Positions 1-6,658 of a stretch of 37,497 nt of DNA are shown here, one piece after another. Origin of the DNA: an uncultured Bacteroidota bacterium (lineage in GTDB: Bacteria; Bacteroidota; Bacteroidia; AKYH767-A; OLB10); contig CAINEC010000131.1 in assembly GCA_903847585.1 (NCBI GenBank), positions 1 through 37,497 on the forward strand, given 5' to 3'. The first letter of the stretch is position 1; every line of letters begins with the position of its first letter. The notes below the pieces were generated by a model that was not told the DNA's origin, ran no database searches, and saw only the letters and a list, made by a program, of their open reading frames with translations. Made by a program: the position numbers and the translations under genes.

Positions 1-61
1 AGTATATTCAGCAATTCAATTAAAAGAAGCTGCTGAATTAGTGCAGAAGGTGGTAGCGTAA
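1..61 (+). CDS. 3' end of an unidentified gene (partial)
   Basis: An open frame enters from the left edge and ends at TAA 59-61. It gives the last 19 residues, ending …AAELVQKVVA, which look like an amphipathic helix. A strong hairpin terminator follows 25 bases after the stop, which supports this being a real gene end. Too little is present to name the family. Confidence 0.6.
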   Translation, partial: VYSAIQLKEAAELVQKVVA

Positions 62-86
62 TTAAATTAATTAAAACATATTCCGA

Positions 87-118
87 GCAGTTTGTTATCT
101 TTAACAAACTGCTTTTTT
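87..118 (+). terminator. Rho-independent terminator of the left-edge gene
   Basis: An 11-bp perfect stem (87-97 with 102-112, sequence GCAGTTTGTTA) has a 4-base loop and is followed by six T (113-118). It closes the partial gene at 1-61. It lies only about 10 bases upstream of the tspO start codon, so tspO is either transcribed from within or just after this hairpin, or reads through it. Confidence 0.88.
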
Positions 119-127
119 ATTTCTACT

Positions 128-595
128 ATGCCGAAATCAATCAAACTCATTATTGCTATTTTGCTTCCAATGGTTATTGGTGGCTTCTCAGGATTCTTAA
201 CTGCTAATTCAATTAATGATTGGTATACAACACTAAATCAGCCTTCTTTTAATCCTCCTAATTGGGTATTTGGGCCTGTATGGACAACCCTCTATTTAAT
301 AATGGGGATTTCGCTTTATCGTATTTGGATATTGCCAGTTTCTGAAGACCGTGATAAAGCAATTGGGATATTCGCTTTGCAAATGATTTTAAATTTCTTT
401 TGGAGCCTGATCTTTTTTAGATGGTACTTGATCGGTTTTGCTCTTGCAGAAATTATTCTGATGTGGGTAATGATTGCTACTATGATTCATCTATTTAAAA
501 AGCTAGATAAGGTCGCCGGAATAATGAATGTTCCTTATTTACTTTGGGTCACCTTTGCATCTGTCCTAAATGCTGCTTATTTTGTTTTGAATTAG
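128..595 (+). CDS. tspO: TspO/MBR family tryptophan-rich sensory protein
   Basis: The product is 155 residues with five hydrophobic segments, the normal size and topology for the TspO/translocator-protein (peripheral benzodiazepine receptor) family of small membrane proteins that bind porphyrins and related ligands. The family signature is clear: WYTTLNQPSFNPPNW at about 32-46, FGPVWT at about 48-53, and an aromatic-rich NFFWSLIFF segment in the fourth helix region. I chose ATG 128 (MPKSIKLII…). The in-frame TTG at 92 lies inside the terminator stem and would add residues not expected for the family. The gene stands alone, ending convergently with the toxin-antitoxin remnant. Its physiological role in Bacteroidota is not settled; tetrapyrrole or stress-linked functions are proposed for homologues. 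Confidence 0.93.
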   Translation: MPKSIKLIIAILLPMVIGGFSGFLTANSINDWYTTLNQPSFNPPNWVFGPVWTTLYLIMGISLYRIWILPVSEDRDKAIGIFALQMILNFFWSLIFFRWYLIGFALAEIILMWVMIATMIHLFKKLDKVAGIMNVPYLLWVTFASVLNAAYFVLN

Positions 596-597
596 TA

Positions 598-632
598 AAT
601 TCGACTCAGTTATATGTTTTACAAGTCGAATT
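598..632. terminator. Inverted repeat between convergent tspO and toxin remnant
   Basis: A 9-bp perfect inverted repeat (AATTCGACT 598-606, AGTCGAATT 624-632) encloses a 17-base loop. It sits directly between the stops of tspO (595) and the reconstructed toxin (631). A bidirectional terminator is the simplest reading, but the flanking T-runs are weak. Confidence 0.45.
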
Positions 633-913
633 ATCTTATACGTCGCGCAGAATTGTGAATTCTTAGAATAGTAATATGCGATTTGTTTATTTTATAAATA
701 ATTCGGTAGTTACCATTTATCAACTCCCTTATTGCTGGATTGTTTTTTTTCAGGTACAATCCTTCCAGAAAGAGGGTATTTTGAAAGCTGATCTACTCTT
801 GAAATTATAGAATCGATAAATCTTGCAGCATAAAATTTGGAATCAATAGAAACAAATTCAAAAATGGATTTCAAGTCCTTAATTGCCCACTTAGTCCAAA
901 TTATTTCAGCCAT
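631..913 (-). pseudogene. ParE/RelE-family toxin, frameshifted in an A8 tract
   Basis: The 5' part from ATG 913 encodes MAEIIWTKWAIKDLKSIFEF… through LSKYPLSGRIVPE, typical of ParE/RelE-type toxins. The frame then runs into a stop at 710. The missing C-terminus is intact in the next frame: …NPAIRELINGNYRIIY, then …ILRIHNSARRIR, stop at 631-633. The switch falls at a run of eight A (minus strand; T8 near 743-750 on plus). With seven A the frame would read VPEKNNPAIREL…, a normal full-length toxin of about 93 residues. The total span is 3n+1, which fits a single inserted base. It overlaps the antitoxin gene by 13 bases, the usual coupled arrangement. It is either a decayed or phase-variable toxin or a homopolymer sequencing error; the sequence alone cannot decide. 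Confidence 0.85.
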
Positions 914-1080
914 TTTTTTACTTGCTTTTTAACCATTTCATGGCTAACCGTTTTTCCTTCCTTTTCTTGAATAAGAGCTTTGTCGATTTTATCAATGACT
1001 ATTAGCTCTTCTAGGAGGCGGTCAAGTTCAAAATTATTAGGCATTTTATTCAAAGCATCGATAGCAACATTTTTTTTCAT
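901..1080 (-). CDS. Antitoxin of the ParE/RelE-type module
   Basis: A 59-residue, highly charged protein (MKKNVAIDAL … VKKQVKKWLK) lies immediately upstream of and overlaps the ParE/RelE toxin gene by 13 bases (the toxin ATG lies in the last codons, in another frame). The pattern …MPNNFELDRLLEELIVIDKI… followed by a basic C-terminus resembles small antitoxins found beside Bacteroidota RelE/ParE toxins. The role is inferred mainly from position and size. I chose ATG 1080; the TTG two codons upstream (1086) is a less likely start. The predicted promoter box ends three bases before the ATG, so the message may be leaderless. Antitoxins of this kind usually repress their own promoter. Confidence 0.75.
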   Translation of the reverse strand: MKKNVAIDALNKMPNNFELDRLLEELIVIDKIDKALIQEKEGKTVSHEMVKKQVKKWLK

Positions 1081-1083
1081 ATT

Positions 1084-1109
1084 CAAATATAACTATGTTA
1101 GAAGTCAAA
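1084..1109 (-). promoter_or_regulatory. Predicted promoter of the ParE/RelE-type module
   Basis: On the minus strand TTTG (1109-1106), a 14-base gap and TATATTTG (1091-1084) resemble the Bacteroidota -33/-7 pair (TTG…TAnnTTTG), with a spacer shorter than the usual published range. The ATG follows three bases later. Confidence 0.45.
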
Positions 1110-1225
1110 TTCCAATTCTTTTTTAAATTTAAATACTGAAAATAAAAAAGAGTAATAAGTATTATGACTTCCATTGTATATTTTTGATATACACCGATTT
1201 GTTAATTTCTTTTTTTGAAGTTAAA

Positions 1226-1247
1226 CGTTTGTAAATGCTTATAAACG
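1226..1247. promoter_or_regulatory. Possible operator upstream of the DUF6364-PIN module
   Basis: An imperfect inverted repeat (CGTTTGTAA 1226-1234, TTATAAACG 1239-1247, one mismatch) lies about 100 bases before the antitoxin start. Nearer the gene, ATACGTAT (1316-1323) and ATACGTGT (1340-1347) are spaced 24 bases apart. Autoregulating antitoxins bind such sites, but which repeat is used, if any, is a guess. Confidence 0.25.
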
Positions 1248-1348
1248 AATAATCTAAAAATTCTTTTGTTGTTTTGCCGAAAAATTTAAAAATGCAAACA
1301 ACATTTAATCATCCAATACGTATCTTTGATGCTCAAAATATACGTGTT

Positions 1349-1597
1349 ATGAATGTCAAATTAACTTTAACGGTAAACAAGGTAACCATCGAGAAAGCTA
1401 AAAAATACGCTCAGAAAAATGGTAAAAGTATTTCTTCACTAGTTGAAAATTATCTTAATGCACTTGTCATAAAAGATGGTCAGAAAGAAGCCTATTCTCC
1501 TGCTATTATGAAATTGCTGGGCTCGGTTAATGTACCTGCTGGTTTTGATTATAAGTCGGAAATAAGTTCATCTATCAATGAAAAATATTCGAAATGA
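1349..1597 (+). CDS. DUF6364-type ribbon-helix-helix antitoxin
   Basis: The 82-residue protein begins MNVKLTLTVNKVTIEKAKKY, then …NGKSISSLVENYLNALV. This is the pattern of the DUF6364 antitoxins: a short beta strand (KLTLTV), then two helices, as in ribbon-helix-helix DNA-binding dimers, followed by a variable C-terminal toxin-binding tail. I chose ATG 1349 because family members start with this strand; an upstream in-frame start at 1274 would add 25 unrelated residues. The stop overlaps the start of the PIN toxin (ATGA 1594-1597), so the two are translationally coupled. The expected role is neutralising the PIN nuclease and repressing the operon. Confidence 0.85.
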   Translation: MNVKLTLTVNKVTIEKAKKYAQKNGKSISSLVENYLNALVIKDGQKEAYSPAIMKLLGSVNVPAGFDYKSEISSSINEKYSK

Positions 1598-2013
1598 TAC
1601 ATCTCGGATTAGACACCTGTGTGGTCATCGATTTTTTAAATGATCGAAAACCTTTCTCGCGCGAAGTTGCTGAGTTATTCGAGCTTTCTCAAAATGGAAA
1701 AGCCAAACTTTATATTACGGCTTTGTCGTATAATAATACCTACTATATCATAAGAAAGTTGACGAATCATCAGTCGGCAATAAAGATATTACGCAATTTG
1801 CACATGATTTCAGAAACAGTTGAAACGGATGAAACCGCGATTCATGATTCACTTAATGCGGGGTATTCTGATTTTGAAGATGCCGTAACAATTCACTCAA
1901 TGATGAATAACAAAAAAATTAGTGGGTTTGTGACTCGTAACACAAAGGATTTTAAAAAATCGAAGATTCCAGTTATGACTCCTCATCAGGCTTTGGGGTT
2001 GTTCAAGGTTTAA
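1594..2013 (+). CDS. PIN-domain toxin (VapC-like ribonuclease)
   Basis: The 139-residue single-domain PIN protein contains the first acidic metal ligand in LGLDTCVVIDFL (Asp7), the conserved SYNNTYYIIRK segment at about 45-55, the acidic cluster SDFEDAV (Asp93, Glu95, Asp96), and the closing TRNTKDF (Asn116, Asp119). These residues form the Mg-dependent RNase site of VapC-type toxins; all the expected ones are present, so it looks active. The Asn at position 48, where classical VapC has Glu, is normal for the PIN branch that pairs with DUF6364 antitoxins. It overlaps the antitoxin by four bases. The target RNA is unknown. Confidence 0.9.
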   Translation: MIHLGLDTCVVIDFLNDRKPFSREVAELFELSQNGKAKLYITALSYNNTYYIIRKLTNHQSAIKILRNLHMISETVETDETAIHDSLNAGYSDFEDAVTIHSMMNNKKISGFVTRNTKDFKKSKIPVMTPHQALGLFKV

Positions 2014-2029
2014 TTCACATTTTAATTTG

Positions 2030-2159
2030 AATAATCAAACCTTTTGTAATGGCCTTCGCGCTTCGAGTCCCGATGCATCGGGATCAGCGACCAAGGCCTT
2101 ATGTTCTGCAAAAATGATACGCACGGCTCGAGTGCGATTTATAGTAACTTTTGATTATT
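2030..2159. repeat. Structured repeat-like (MITE-like) element between toxin and accC
   Basis: AATAATCAAA (2030-2039) and TTTGATTATT (2150-2159) are perfect terminal inverted repeats bounding a relatively GC-rich block. Inside are the 16-bp perfect palindrome TCCCGATGCATCGGGA (2068-2083), nearly concentric arms GGCCTT (2051-2056) and AAGGCC (2093-2098), CGCT/AGCG (2059-2062 with 2086-2089), and a second hairpin CGCAC/GTGCG (2120-2124 with 2132-2136). No reading frame is convincing. I saw no clear target-site duplication. It could be a miniature mobile element, a REP-like intergenic repeat, or the terminator region of the toxin operon. Confidence 0.45.
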
Positions 2160-2237
2160 GAATAGATTTAATACTTACACGTAGGATTATGAGCCGTTCA
2201 ATCCCTTTAATCAAACAAATTTGAAGTCGATAATTAT

Positions 2238-2245
2238 TATCTTTG
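2238..2245 (+). promoter_or_regulatory. Predicted -7 box upstream of accC
   Basis: TATCTTTG matches TAnnTTTG and lies 19 bases before ATG 2265. TTTG at 2220-2223 is a possible upstream element with a 14-base gap. Confidence 0.4.
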
Positions 2246-2264
2246 ACACTCAAATTTGTGTCTG

Positions 2265-3764
2265 ATGAAATTTACGAAAATATTAATAGCGAATAGAGGA
2301 GAAATTGCTTTACGCATTATGCGTTCGGCGCGTGAAATGGGAATTAAAACAGTTGCTGTTTACTCAGAAGCTGATCGCGATGCATTGCATGTACGTTATG
2401 CAGATGAAGCAGTGTGTATTGGTCCTGCTGCATCTAGCCAGAGTTATTTAGTAATTGATAAAATTATTGATGCTGCTAAGAAAACAGGGGCACAAGCAAT
2501 TCACCCGGGTTACGGATTTTTAAGTGAGAATGCTTCTTTTGCTCGTGCTTTACGTGAGGCTAATATTACACTCATTGGACCATCGCCTGAGTCGATGGAA
2601 ATGATGGGTGATAAATTATCAGCGAAAGCGGCTGCAAAAAAGTATAATATTCCATTAGTGCCAGGAACTGATTATGCAATTACAGATGTTGAAGAAGCGA
2701 AGAAGGTAGCAGCACAAGTTGGATTTCCAATCTTGATTAAAGCATCTGCCGGTGGCGGTGGAAAAGGAATGCGCATCGTAGAGAAGGCCGAACAGTTTGA
2801 AGAAAATCTGCAACGTGCAGTGAGTGAAGCGCAATCTGCTTTCGGCGATGGTTCTGTTTTTATTGAGCGTTATGTTGGATCACCGCGTCATATTGAGATT
2901 CAAGTGTTGGGTGATACACATGGAAATGTTGTTTATTTATTCGAGCGTGAATGTTCGGTACAACGTCGCCATCAGAAGGTAGTAGAAGAAGCGCCAAGTT
3001 CAGTTCTTACTCCTGAAATAAGGAAAGCAATGGGTGAGTGTGCCGTGATGGTAGCGAAGGCGTGCAATTACGTAGGTGCTGGAACGGTAGAGTTTTTACT
3101 GGACGAAAACAAGAATTTCTATTTCTTAGAAATGAATACGCGTTTGCAAGTAGAGCATCCGGTAACGGAAATGATAACAGGAAAAGATTTAGTAAAGGAG
3201 CAAATATTAGTTGCGCAAGGGGAGAAGTTATCATTCACACAAGATGATTTAGCAATTAACGGACATGCGATTGAAGTACGTGTTTATGCTGAAGATCCTG
3301 CAAATAATTTCTTACCTGATATTGGAAAGTTAGTTCGTTATGTTCGTCCGCAAGGCTCAGGAGTACGTGTAGATGATGGCTTTGAAGAGGGAATGGACAT
3401 TCCAATCTATTATGATCCGATGATTGCAAAGTTGATTACTTGGGGGGAGAATCGTGAACAAGCAATGGAACGTATGATTCGCGCAATTGATGAATATACG
3501 ATTGTTGGTTGTCAGACGACTTTAGCATTTTGCAAATTTGTAATGAAGCATGATGCTTTTCGTAGTGGTAATTTCGATACGCATTTTGTGAAGCATTATT
3601 TTACTCCAGAAGTATTACAAGAGCATCCAACAGATGACGAAGCTATTGTTGCAACCTTTATGGCCCAACATCTTCAAAAGGCAGCAGCAAAAAAAATTAC
3701 GCCTTCTTCACAACAAACAAATGCAGGTTCCGTTTCTAAATGGAAGCTGAATAGGTTAAATTAA
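2265..3764 (+). CDS. accC: Biotin carboxylase subunit of acetyl-/propionyl-CoA carboxylase
   Basis: This 499-residue ATP-grasp enzyme uses ATP and bicarbonate to carboxylate biotin on a carrier protein. The N-terminus FTKILIANRGEIALRI (3-18) is the biotin carboxylase signature. The Gly-rich ATP loop SAGGGGKGMR (161-170) and the catalytic segment EMNTRLQVEHPVTE (289-302) are intact, followed by the C-terminal domain (HAIEVRVYAEDP…). It has no biotin-carrier (MKM) domain, so it is a separate subunit. About 50 residues beyond the usual 450 form a low-complexity tail, as in acyl-CoA carboxylase alpha subunits of Bacteroidota. ATG 2265 was chosen over TTG 2256. No BCCP or carboxyltransferase gene is adjacent, so the partner subunits are elsewhere and the acyl-CoA substrate (acetyl or propionyl) cannot be fixed from this gene. 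Confidence 0.92.
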   Translation: MKFTKILIANRGEIALRIMRSAREMGIKTVAVYSEADRDALHVRYADEAVCIGPAASSQSYLVIDKIIDAAKKTGAQAIHPGYGFLSENASFARALREANITLIGPSPESMEMMGDKLSAKAAAKKYNIPLVPGTDYAITDVEEAKKVAAQVGFPILIKASAGGGGKGMRIVEKAEQFEENLQRAVSEAQSAFGDGSVFIERYVGSPRHIEIQVLGDTHGNVVYLFERECSVQRRHQKVVEEAPSSVLTPEIRKAMGECAVMVAKACNYVGAGTVEFLLDENKNFYFLEMNTRLQVEHPVTEMITGKDLVKEQILVAQGEKLSFTQDDLAINGHAIEVRVYAEDPANNFLPDIGKLVRYVRPQGSGVRVDDGFEEGMDIPIYYDPMIAKLITWGENREQAMERMIRAIDEYTIVGCQTTLAFCKFVMKHDAFRSGNFDTHFVKHYFTPEVLQEHPTDDEAIVATFMAQHLQKAAAKKITPSSQQTNAGSVSKWKLNRLN

Positions 3765-3777
3765 AATTCAGCCATAC

Positions 3778-4404
3778 TTGAAAACTGTTTGTCGTCATCG
3801 GATATTTTTTACGCTAATATTAGCTACGATGACTTTTTTGTGTAAAGCCCAAACGGTAATGCCGGACGGTAGAATTAAATTATTAGGTACGATCATCAAT
3901 GGTGATACGATTCCAACTGTTTATTTAGCGGGAGTAGAAATTGTTGCTCCTTTATCTCCGGAAGCTGCAGCACGACAACAGGCGTATTTAAAATTACGTC
4001 GCGATGTAATTCGTGTATATCCTTATGCAAAGTTAGCTTCCACGAAGTTAAAATATATCAATGACCAGGTTGCTACGATGACCAACGAGCGTCAGAAGAA
4101 AAGATTTATTAAAGAAACAGAGCGCGAGTTAAAAGATCAGTTCGAGCAAGAGTTGAAAAAACTGACAATGACGCAAGGAAGAATTTTAATTAAACTTATT
4201 GATCGAGAAACAGGGAGTAGTAGTTATTCGCTCGTTAAAGAGTTAAGAGGTAGTTTGCAAGCATTTTTCTGGCAAGGATTAGCTCGTTTATTTGGCTCTA
4301 ATCTTAAAACCGAATATGATGCTGAAGGACAAGATCAAATGATTGAACAAATTGTAAGGCAAATTGAAACTGGTCAGTTGCCAGTTCAATCAGTAAGTAA
4401 ATAA
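3778..4404 (+). CDS. DUF4294 family secreted protein
   Basis: The product is 208 residues: a hydrophobic signal peptide (FFTLILATMTFLCKAQ) then the DUF4294 core: INGDTIPTVYLAGVEI, VYPYAKLASTKLKYIN, a Lys/Glu-rich helical stretch, LTMTQGRILIKLIDRETG, and SSYSLVKELRGSLQAFFWQ through LARLFGSNLKTEYD. The family is conserved in Bacteroidota and has no established function; a periplasmic location is inferred. The start is unusual: no ATG precedes the signal peptide, so TTG 3778 is used. The first ATG (3829) would remove most of the export signal. It lies 13 bases after accC on the same strand, so co-transcription is likely. Its stop abuts the stop of the opposing ompH-like gene with no base between. 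Confidence 0.82.
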   Translation: MKTVCRHRIFFTLILATMTFLCKAQTVMPDGRIKLLGTIINGDTIPTVYLAGVEIVAPLSPEAAARQQAYLKLRRDVIRVYPYAKLASTKLKYINDQVATMTNERQKKRFIKETERELKDQFEQELKKLTMTQGRILIKLIDRETGSSSYSLVKELRGSLQAFFWQGLARLFGSNLKTEYDAEGQDQMIEQIVRQIETGQLPVQSVSK

Positions 4405-4962
4405 TTACTTCTTAAATCCTTTCGTTAATGCTTTGGTGATATCTAGCGAATCATTCGTGTAAAGGATGCCACCACCGCGAGTATATCCAAAGATAAAATC
4501 ATAACCATGCTTTTTGTTGAAAGACTTTACATACGTCATTAATTCGTTGTGTAAACTATCTGTCATCGTATCTTCTTCTTTCGATAATTTTTCAAGTGTC
4601 GCGTCACGATCAGTAACATAAGCTTGCTGGCGACGCGTTAAATCTTCTTCCCTGCGAGCACGGTCTGCTTCTGATAACATAGCACCCGTTTGCTGATAGT
4701 TCTCAATTTCCTTTTGTAGAGATTCACCACGCTGACGAAAAACTAAATCAAGACTGTCGCGCTTTTTCTCCATCGATTTTTTTATCGTTTGATACAATGG
4801 ATAATTTTCCATTAAGGAATCAGAATTAACATACACGATTTTCGATTGTGCAGCCTGTCCTGTAATCACCACATTTGACTCTTCTGAGCTATAAACTTTA
4901 TAGTATAAAAATCCAACAGCGACTAATAAAACGATATTTAATGCAATCGATAAGTTTTTCAT
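4405..4962 (-). CDS. OmpH/Skp-family periplasmic chaperone
   Basis: The 185-residue protein has an N-terminal membrane or signal segment (LNIVLLVAVGFLYYKVY). The OmpH opening motif IVYVNSDSLMENYPLY follows (about 42-57), then a long charged coiled coil (about 60-135, rich in Lys, Glu, Arg, Gln) and the short return strand YDFIFGYTRGGGILYTNDSLDIT near the end. This is the layout of Skp/OmpH, which holds outer-membrane proteins in the periplasm. Here the N-terminal segment could remain as an anchor since no clear cleavage site is visible. It is divergent from prfC across 89 bases with a TATCTTTG box on its own strand. Confidence 0.85.
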   Translation of the reverse strand: MKNLSIALNIVLLVAVGFLYYKVYSSEESNVVITGQAAQSKIVYVNSDSLMENYPLYQTIKKSMEKKRDSLDLVFRQRGESLQKEIENYQQTGAMLSEADRARREEDLTRRQQAYVTDRDATLEKLSKEEDTMTDSLHNELMTYVKSFNKKHGYDFIFGYTRGGGILYTNDSLDITKALTKGFKK

Positions 4963-4982
4963 AGGTTTTTAAAATTGAAGCT

Positions 4983-4990
4983 CAAAGATA
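4983..4990 (-). promoter_or_regulatory. Predicted -7 box of the ompH-like gene
   Basis: TATCTTTG on the minus strand matches TAnnTTTG and ends 20 bases before ATG 4962. It lies in the shared divergent region with prfC. Confidence 0.4.
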
Positions 4991-5007
4991 ATCATTGTAC
5001 TTGAATG

Positions 5008-5035
5008 GCATTGTGCTTAACAAATCGTAAATTTA
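5008..5035 (+). promoter_or_regulatory. prfC upstream block shared with mutS2
   Basis: GCATTGTGCTTAAC (5008-5021) followed by GTAAATTTA (5027-5035) recurs nearly unchanged upstream of mutS2 (31604-31633). It resembles a promoter whose -7 box is TAAATTTA, but the function is inferred from the duplication only. Confidence 0.4.
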
Positions 5036-5051
5036 CCCCTCAATTAATGGT

Positions 5052-6647
5052 ATGAGTGTAAATCAGGAAATTCAGAAGCGCAGAACCTTCGCTATTATTA
5101 GTCACCCCGATGCAGGTAAAACAACCTTAACAGAGAAATTCCTCTTGTTCGGTGGTGCTATTCAAACTGCAGGCGCTGTTAAGTCGAATAAGATTAAAAA
5201 AAGCGCTACCTCCGACTTTATGGAGATAGAAAGACAGCGTGGTATCTCAGTAGCTACTTCAGTTATGAATTTCGAATACAACGATACACTCATTACATTA
5301 CTCGATACTCCTGGTCACAAGGATTTCGCGGAAGATACGTATCGTACGCTTTCTGCTGTTGACTCTGTAATTCTTGTGGTAGATTGTCAGAAAGGGGTAG
5401 AGGAGCAAACGTATCGATTAATGGAGGTTTGTCGTATGCGCGATACGCCGGTAATTATTTTCGTTAATAAAATGGATCGCGAGGGAAAGTATCCTTTTGA
5501 TTTGCTAGATGAATTAGAAGAGAAATTAAAGATTAAAGTTCGTCCGTTAAGCTGGCCGATTAGTGTGGGTTCGACATTTAAAGGCGTTTATAATTTGTTT
5601 GATAAGAGTTTGTATGCTTTTACACCTGGAAGCGATAAAAAGCCAGAAGGAGTTGCTATCACGGATTTGAATGATCCGATGATTGATCAATTAGCTGGGC
5701 AATATGCAAATCAACTTCGTGAAGATGTAGATTTGATTGAAGGTGTTTATGGAGACTTTGATCGTTCAACTTATTTATCAGCAGAAGTAGCACCTGTGTT
5801 TTTTGGTTCTGCAATTAATAATTTTGGAGTGAAAGAAATGTTGGATACATTTATTGAGATTGCTCCTAATCCTGGTACTCGTCCAACAGACAAACGCGAA
5901 GTGACTCCAACGGAAAATAAATTCTCAGGTTTTGTTTTTAAAATCCATGCGAACTTAGATCCTCGTCACCGCGACCGTATTGCATTCTTACGTGTCTGCA
6001 GTGGAAAGTTTGAACGCAGCAAATTTTATCATCACGTTCGATTAGATAAGGATATGCGCTTTAATAATCCTGCAACGTTCTTAGGACAGAGTAAAAATAT
6101 TATTGATGAAGCGTATCCGGGAGATGTGATTGGATTATACGATTCAGGTAACTTCAAAATTGGTGATACGTTGACAGAAGGGGAGAACATGATGTTTCAA
6201 GGAATACCGAGCTTCTCGCCTGAGATTTTCAAGGAGTTGATCAATACAGACCCCATGAAAACAAAGCAACTTGAAAAAGGTATTACGCAGTTGACAGATG
6301 AAGGAGTTGCGCAGTTATTTATTATGGGAGGTGGAACACGTAAAGTTGTTGGAACAGTAGGGGAACTTCAATTCGAAGTAATTCAATATCGTTTACAACA
6401 CGAGTATGGTGCGTCTTGTAAGTTCAATGCGATGAGTGTTTATAAGGCTTGTTGGGTTACTTCTTCCGATAAAAATAAGCTGGATGAATTCGTGAAGTTC
6501 AGACAACATCAGGTTGCGATTGATAAAGATGGCTTGCTGGTTTATTTAGCCGACTCACAATGGATGTTAGATCAGATGATCAAAAATCATCCGGATGTTG
6601 AATTCCATTTTACGAGTGAGTTTAAGAGAAAAACGGTAGGAGTTTAA
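5052..6647 (+). CDS. prfC: Peptide chain release factor 3
   Basis: This 531-residue translational GTPase recycles RF1/RF2 from the ribosome after peptide release. The G domain has the P-loop SHPDAGKT (17-24), [13 protein letters not shown] (switch I region), the G3 motif DTPGHKDF and the G4 motif NKMD. RF3-specific features include [14 protein letters not shown] and the full C-terminal domain ending …[14 protein letters not shown]. Length and domains are standard, so it should be functional. ATG 5052 gives the canonical N-terminus [18 protein letters not shown]. It is a single-gene unit on plus, divergent from the ompH-like gene and convergent with the downstream unknown gene. Confidence 0.96.
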   Translation: MSVNQEIQKRRTFAIISHPDAGKTTLTEKFLLFGGAIQTAGAVKSNKIKKSATSDFMEIERQRGISVATSVMNFEYNDTLITLLDTPGHKDFAEDTYRTLSAVDSVILVVDCQKGVEEQTYRLMEVCRMRDTPVIIFVNKMDREGKYPFDLLDELEEKLKIKVRPLSWPISVGSTFKGVYNLFDKSLYAFTPGSDKKPEGVAITDLNDPMIDQLAGQYANQLREDVDLIEGVYGDFDRSTYLSAEVAPVFFGSAINNFGVKEMLDTFIEIAPNPGTRPTDKREVTPTENKFSGFVFKIHANLDPRHRDRIAFLRVCSGKFERSKFYHHVRLDKDMRFNNPATFLGQSKNIIDEAYPGDVIGLYDSGNFKIGDTLTEGENMMFQGIPSFSPEIFKELINTDPMKTKQLEKGITQLTDEGVAQLFIMGGGTRKVVGTVGELQFEVIQYRLQHEYGASCKFNAMSVYKACWVTSSDKNKLDEFVKFRQHQVAIDKDGLLVYLADSQWMLDQMIKNHPDVEFHFTSEFKRKTVGV

Positions 6648-6658
6648 TAGTCGTTTAA

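Noticed and set aside
92-127. Longer TspO starting at TTG 92
   Set aside because: This start sits in the terminator stem and adds 12 residues foreign to the family; ATG 128 fits known N-termini.
1274-1348. Longer DUF6364 antitoxin starting at 1274
   Set aside because: The added 25 residues are unlike the family, which starts with the strand encoded from ATG 1349.
2030-2159. Target-site duplication proving transposition of the structured element
   Set aside because: Flanks share only short AT-rich sequence (TTGA / TTGA-like), too weak to claim a duplication.
3007-3247. Open frames on both strands inside accC (3007-3234 minus and 3038-3247 plus)
   Set aside because: Both lie wholly inside a well-conserved biotin carboxylase gene and show no family motif or own promoter; they are frame shadows.
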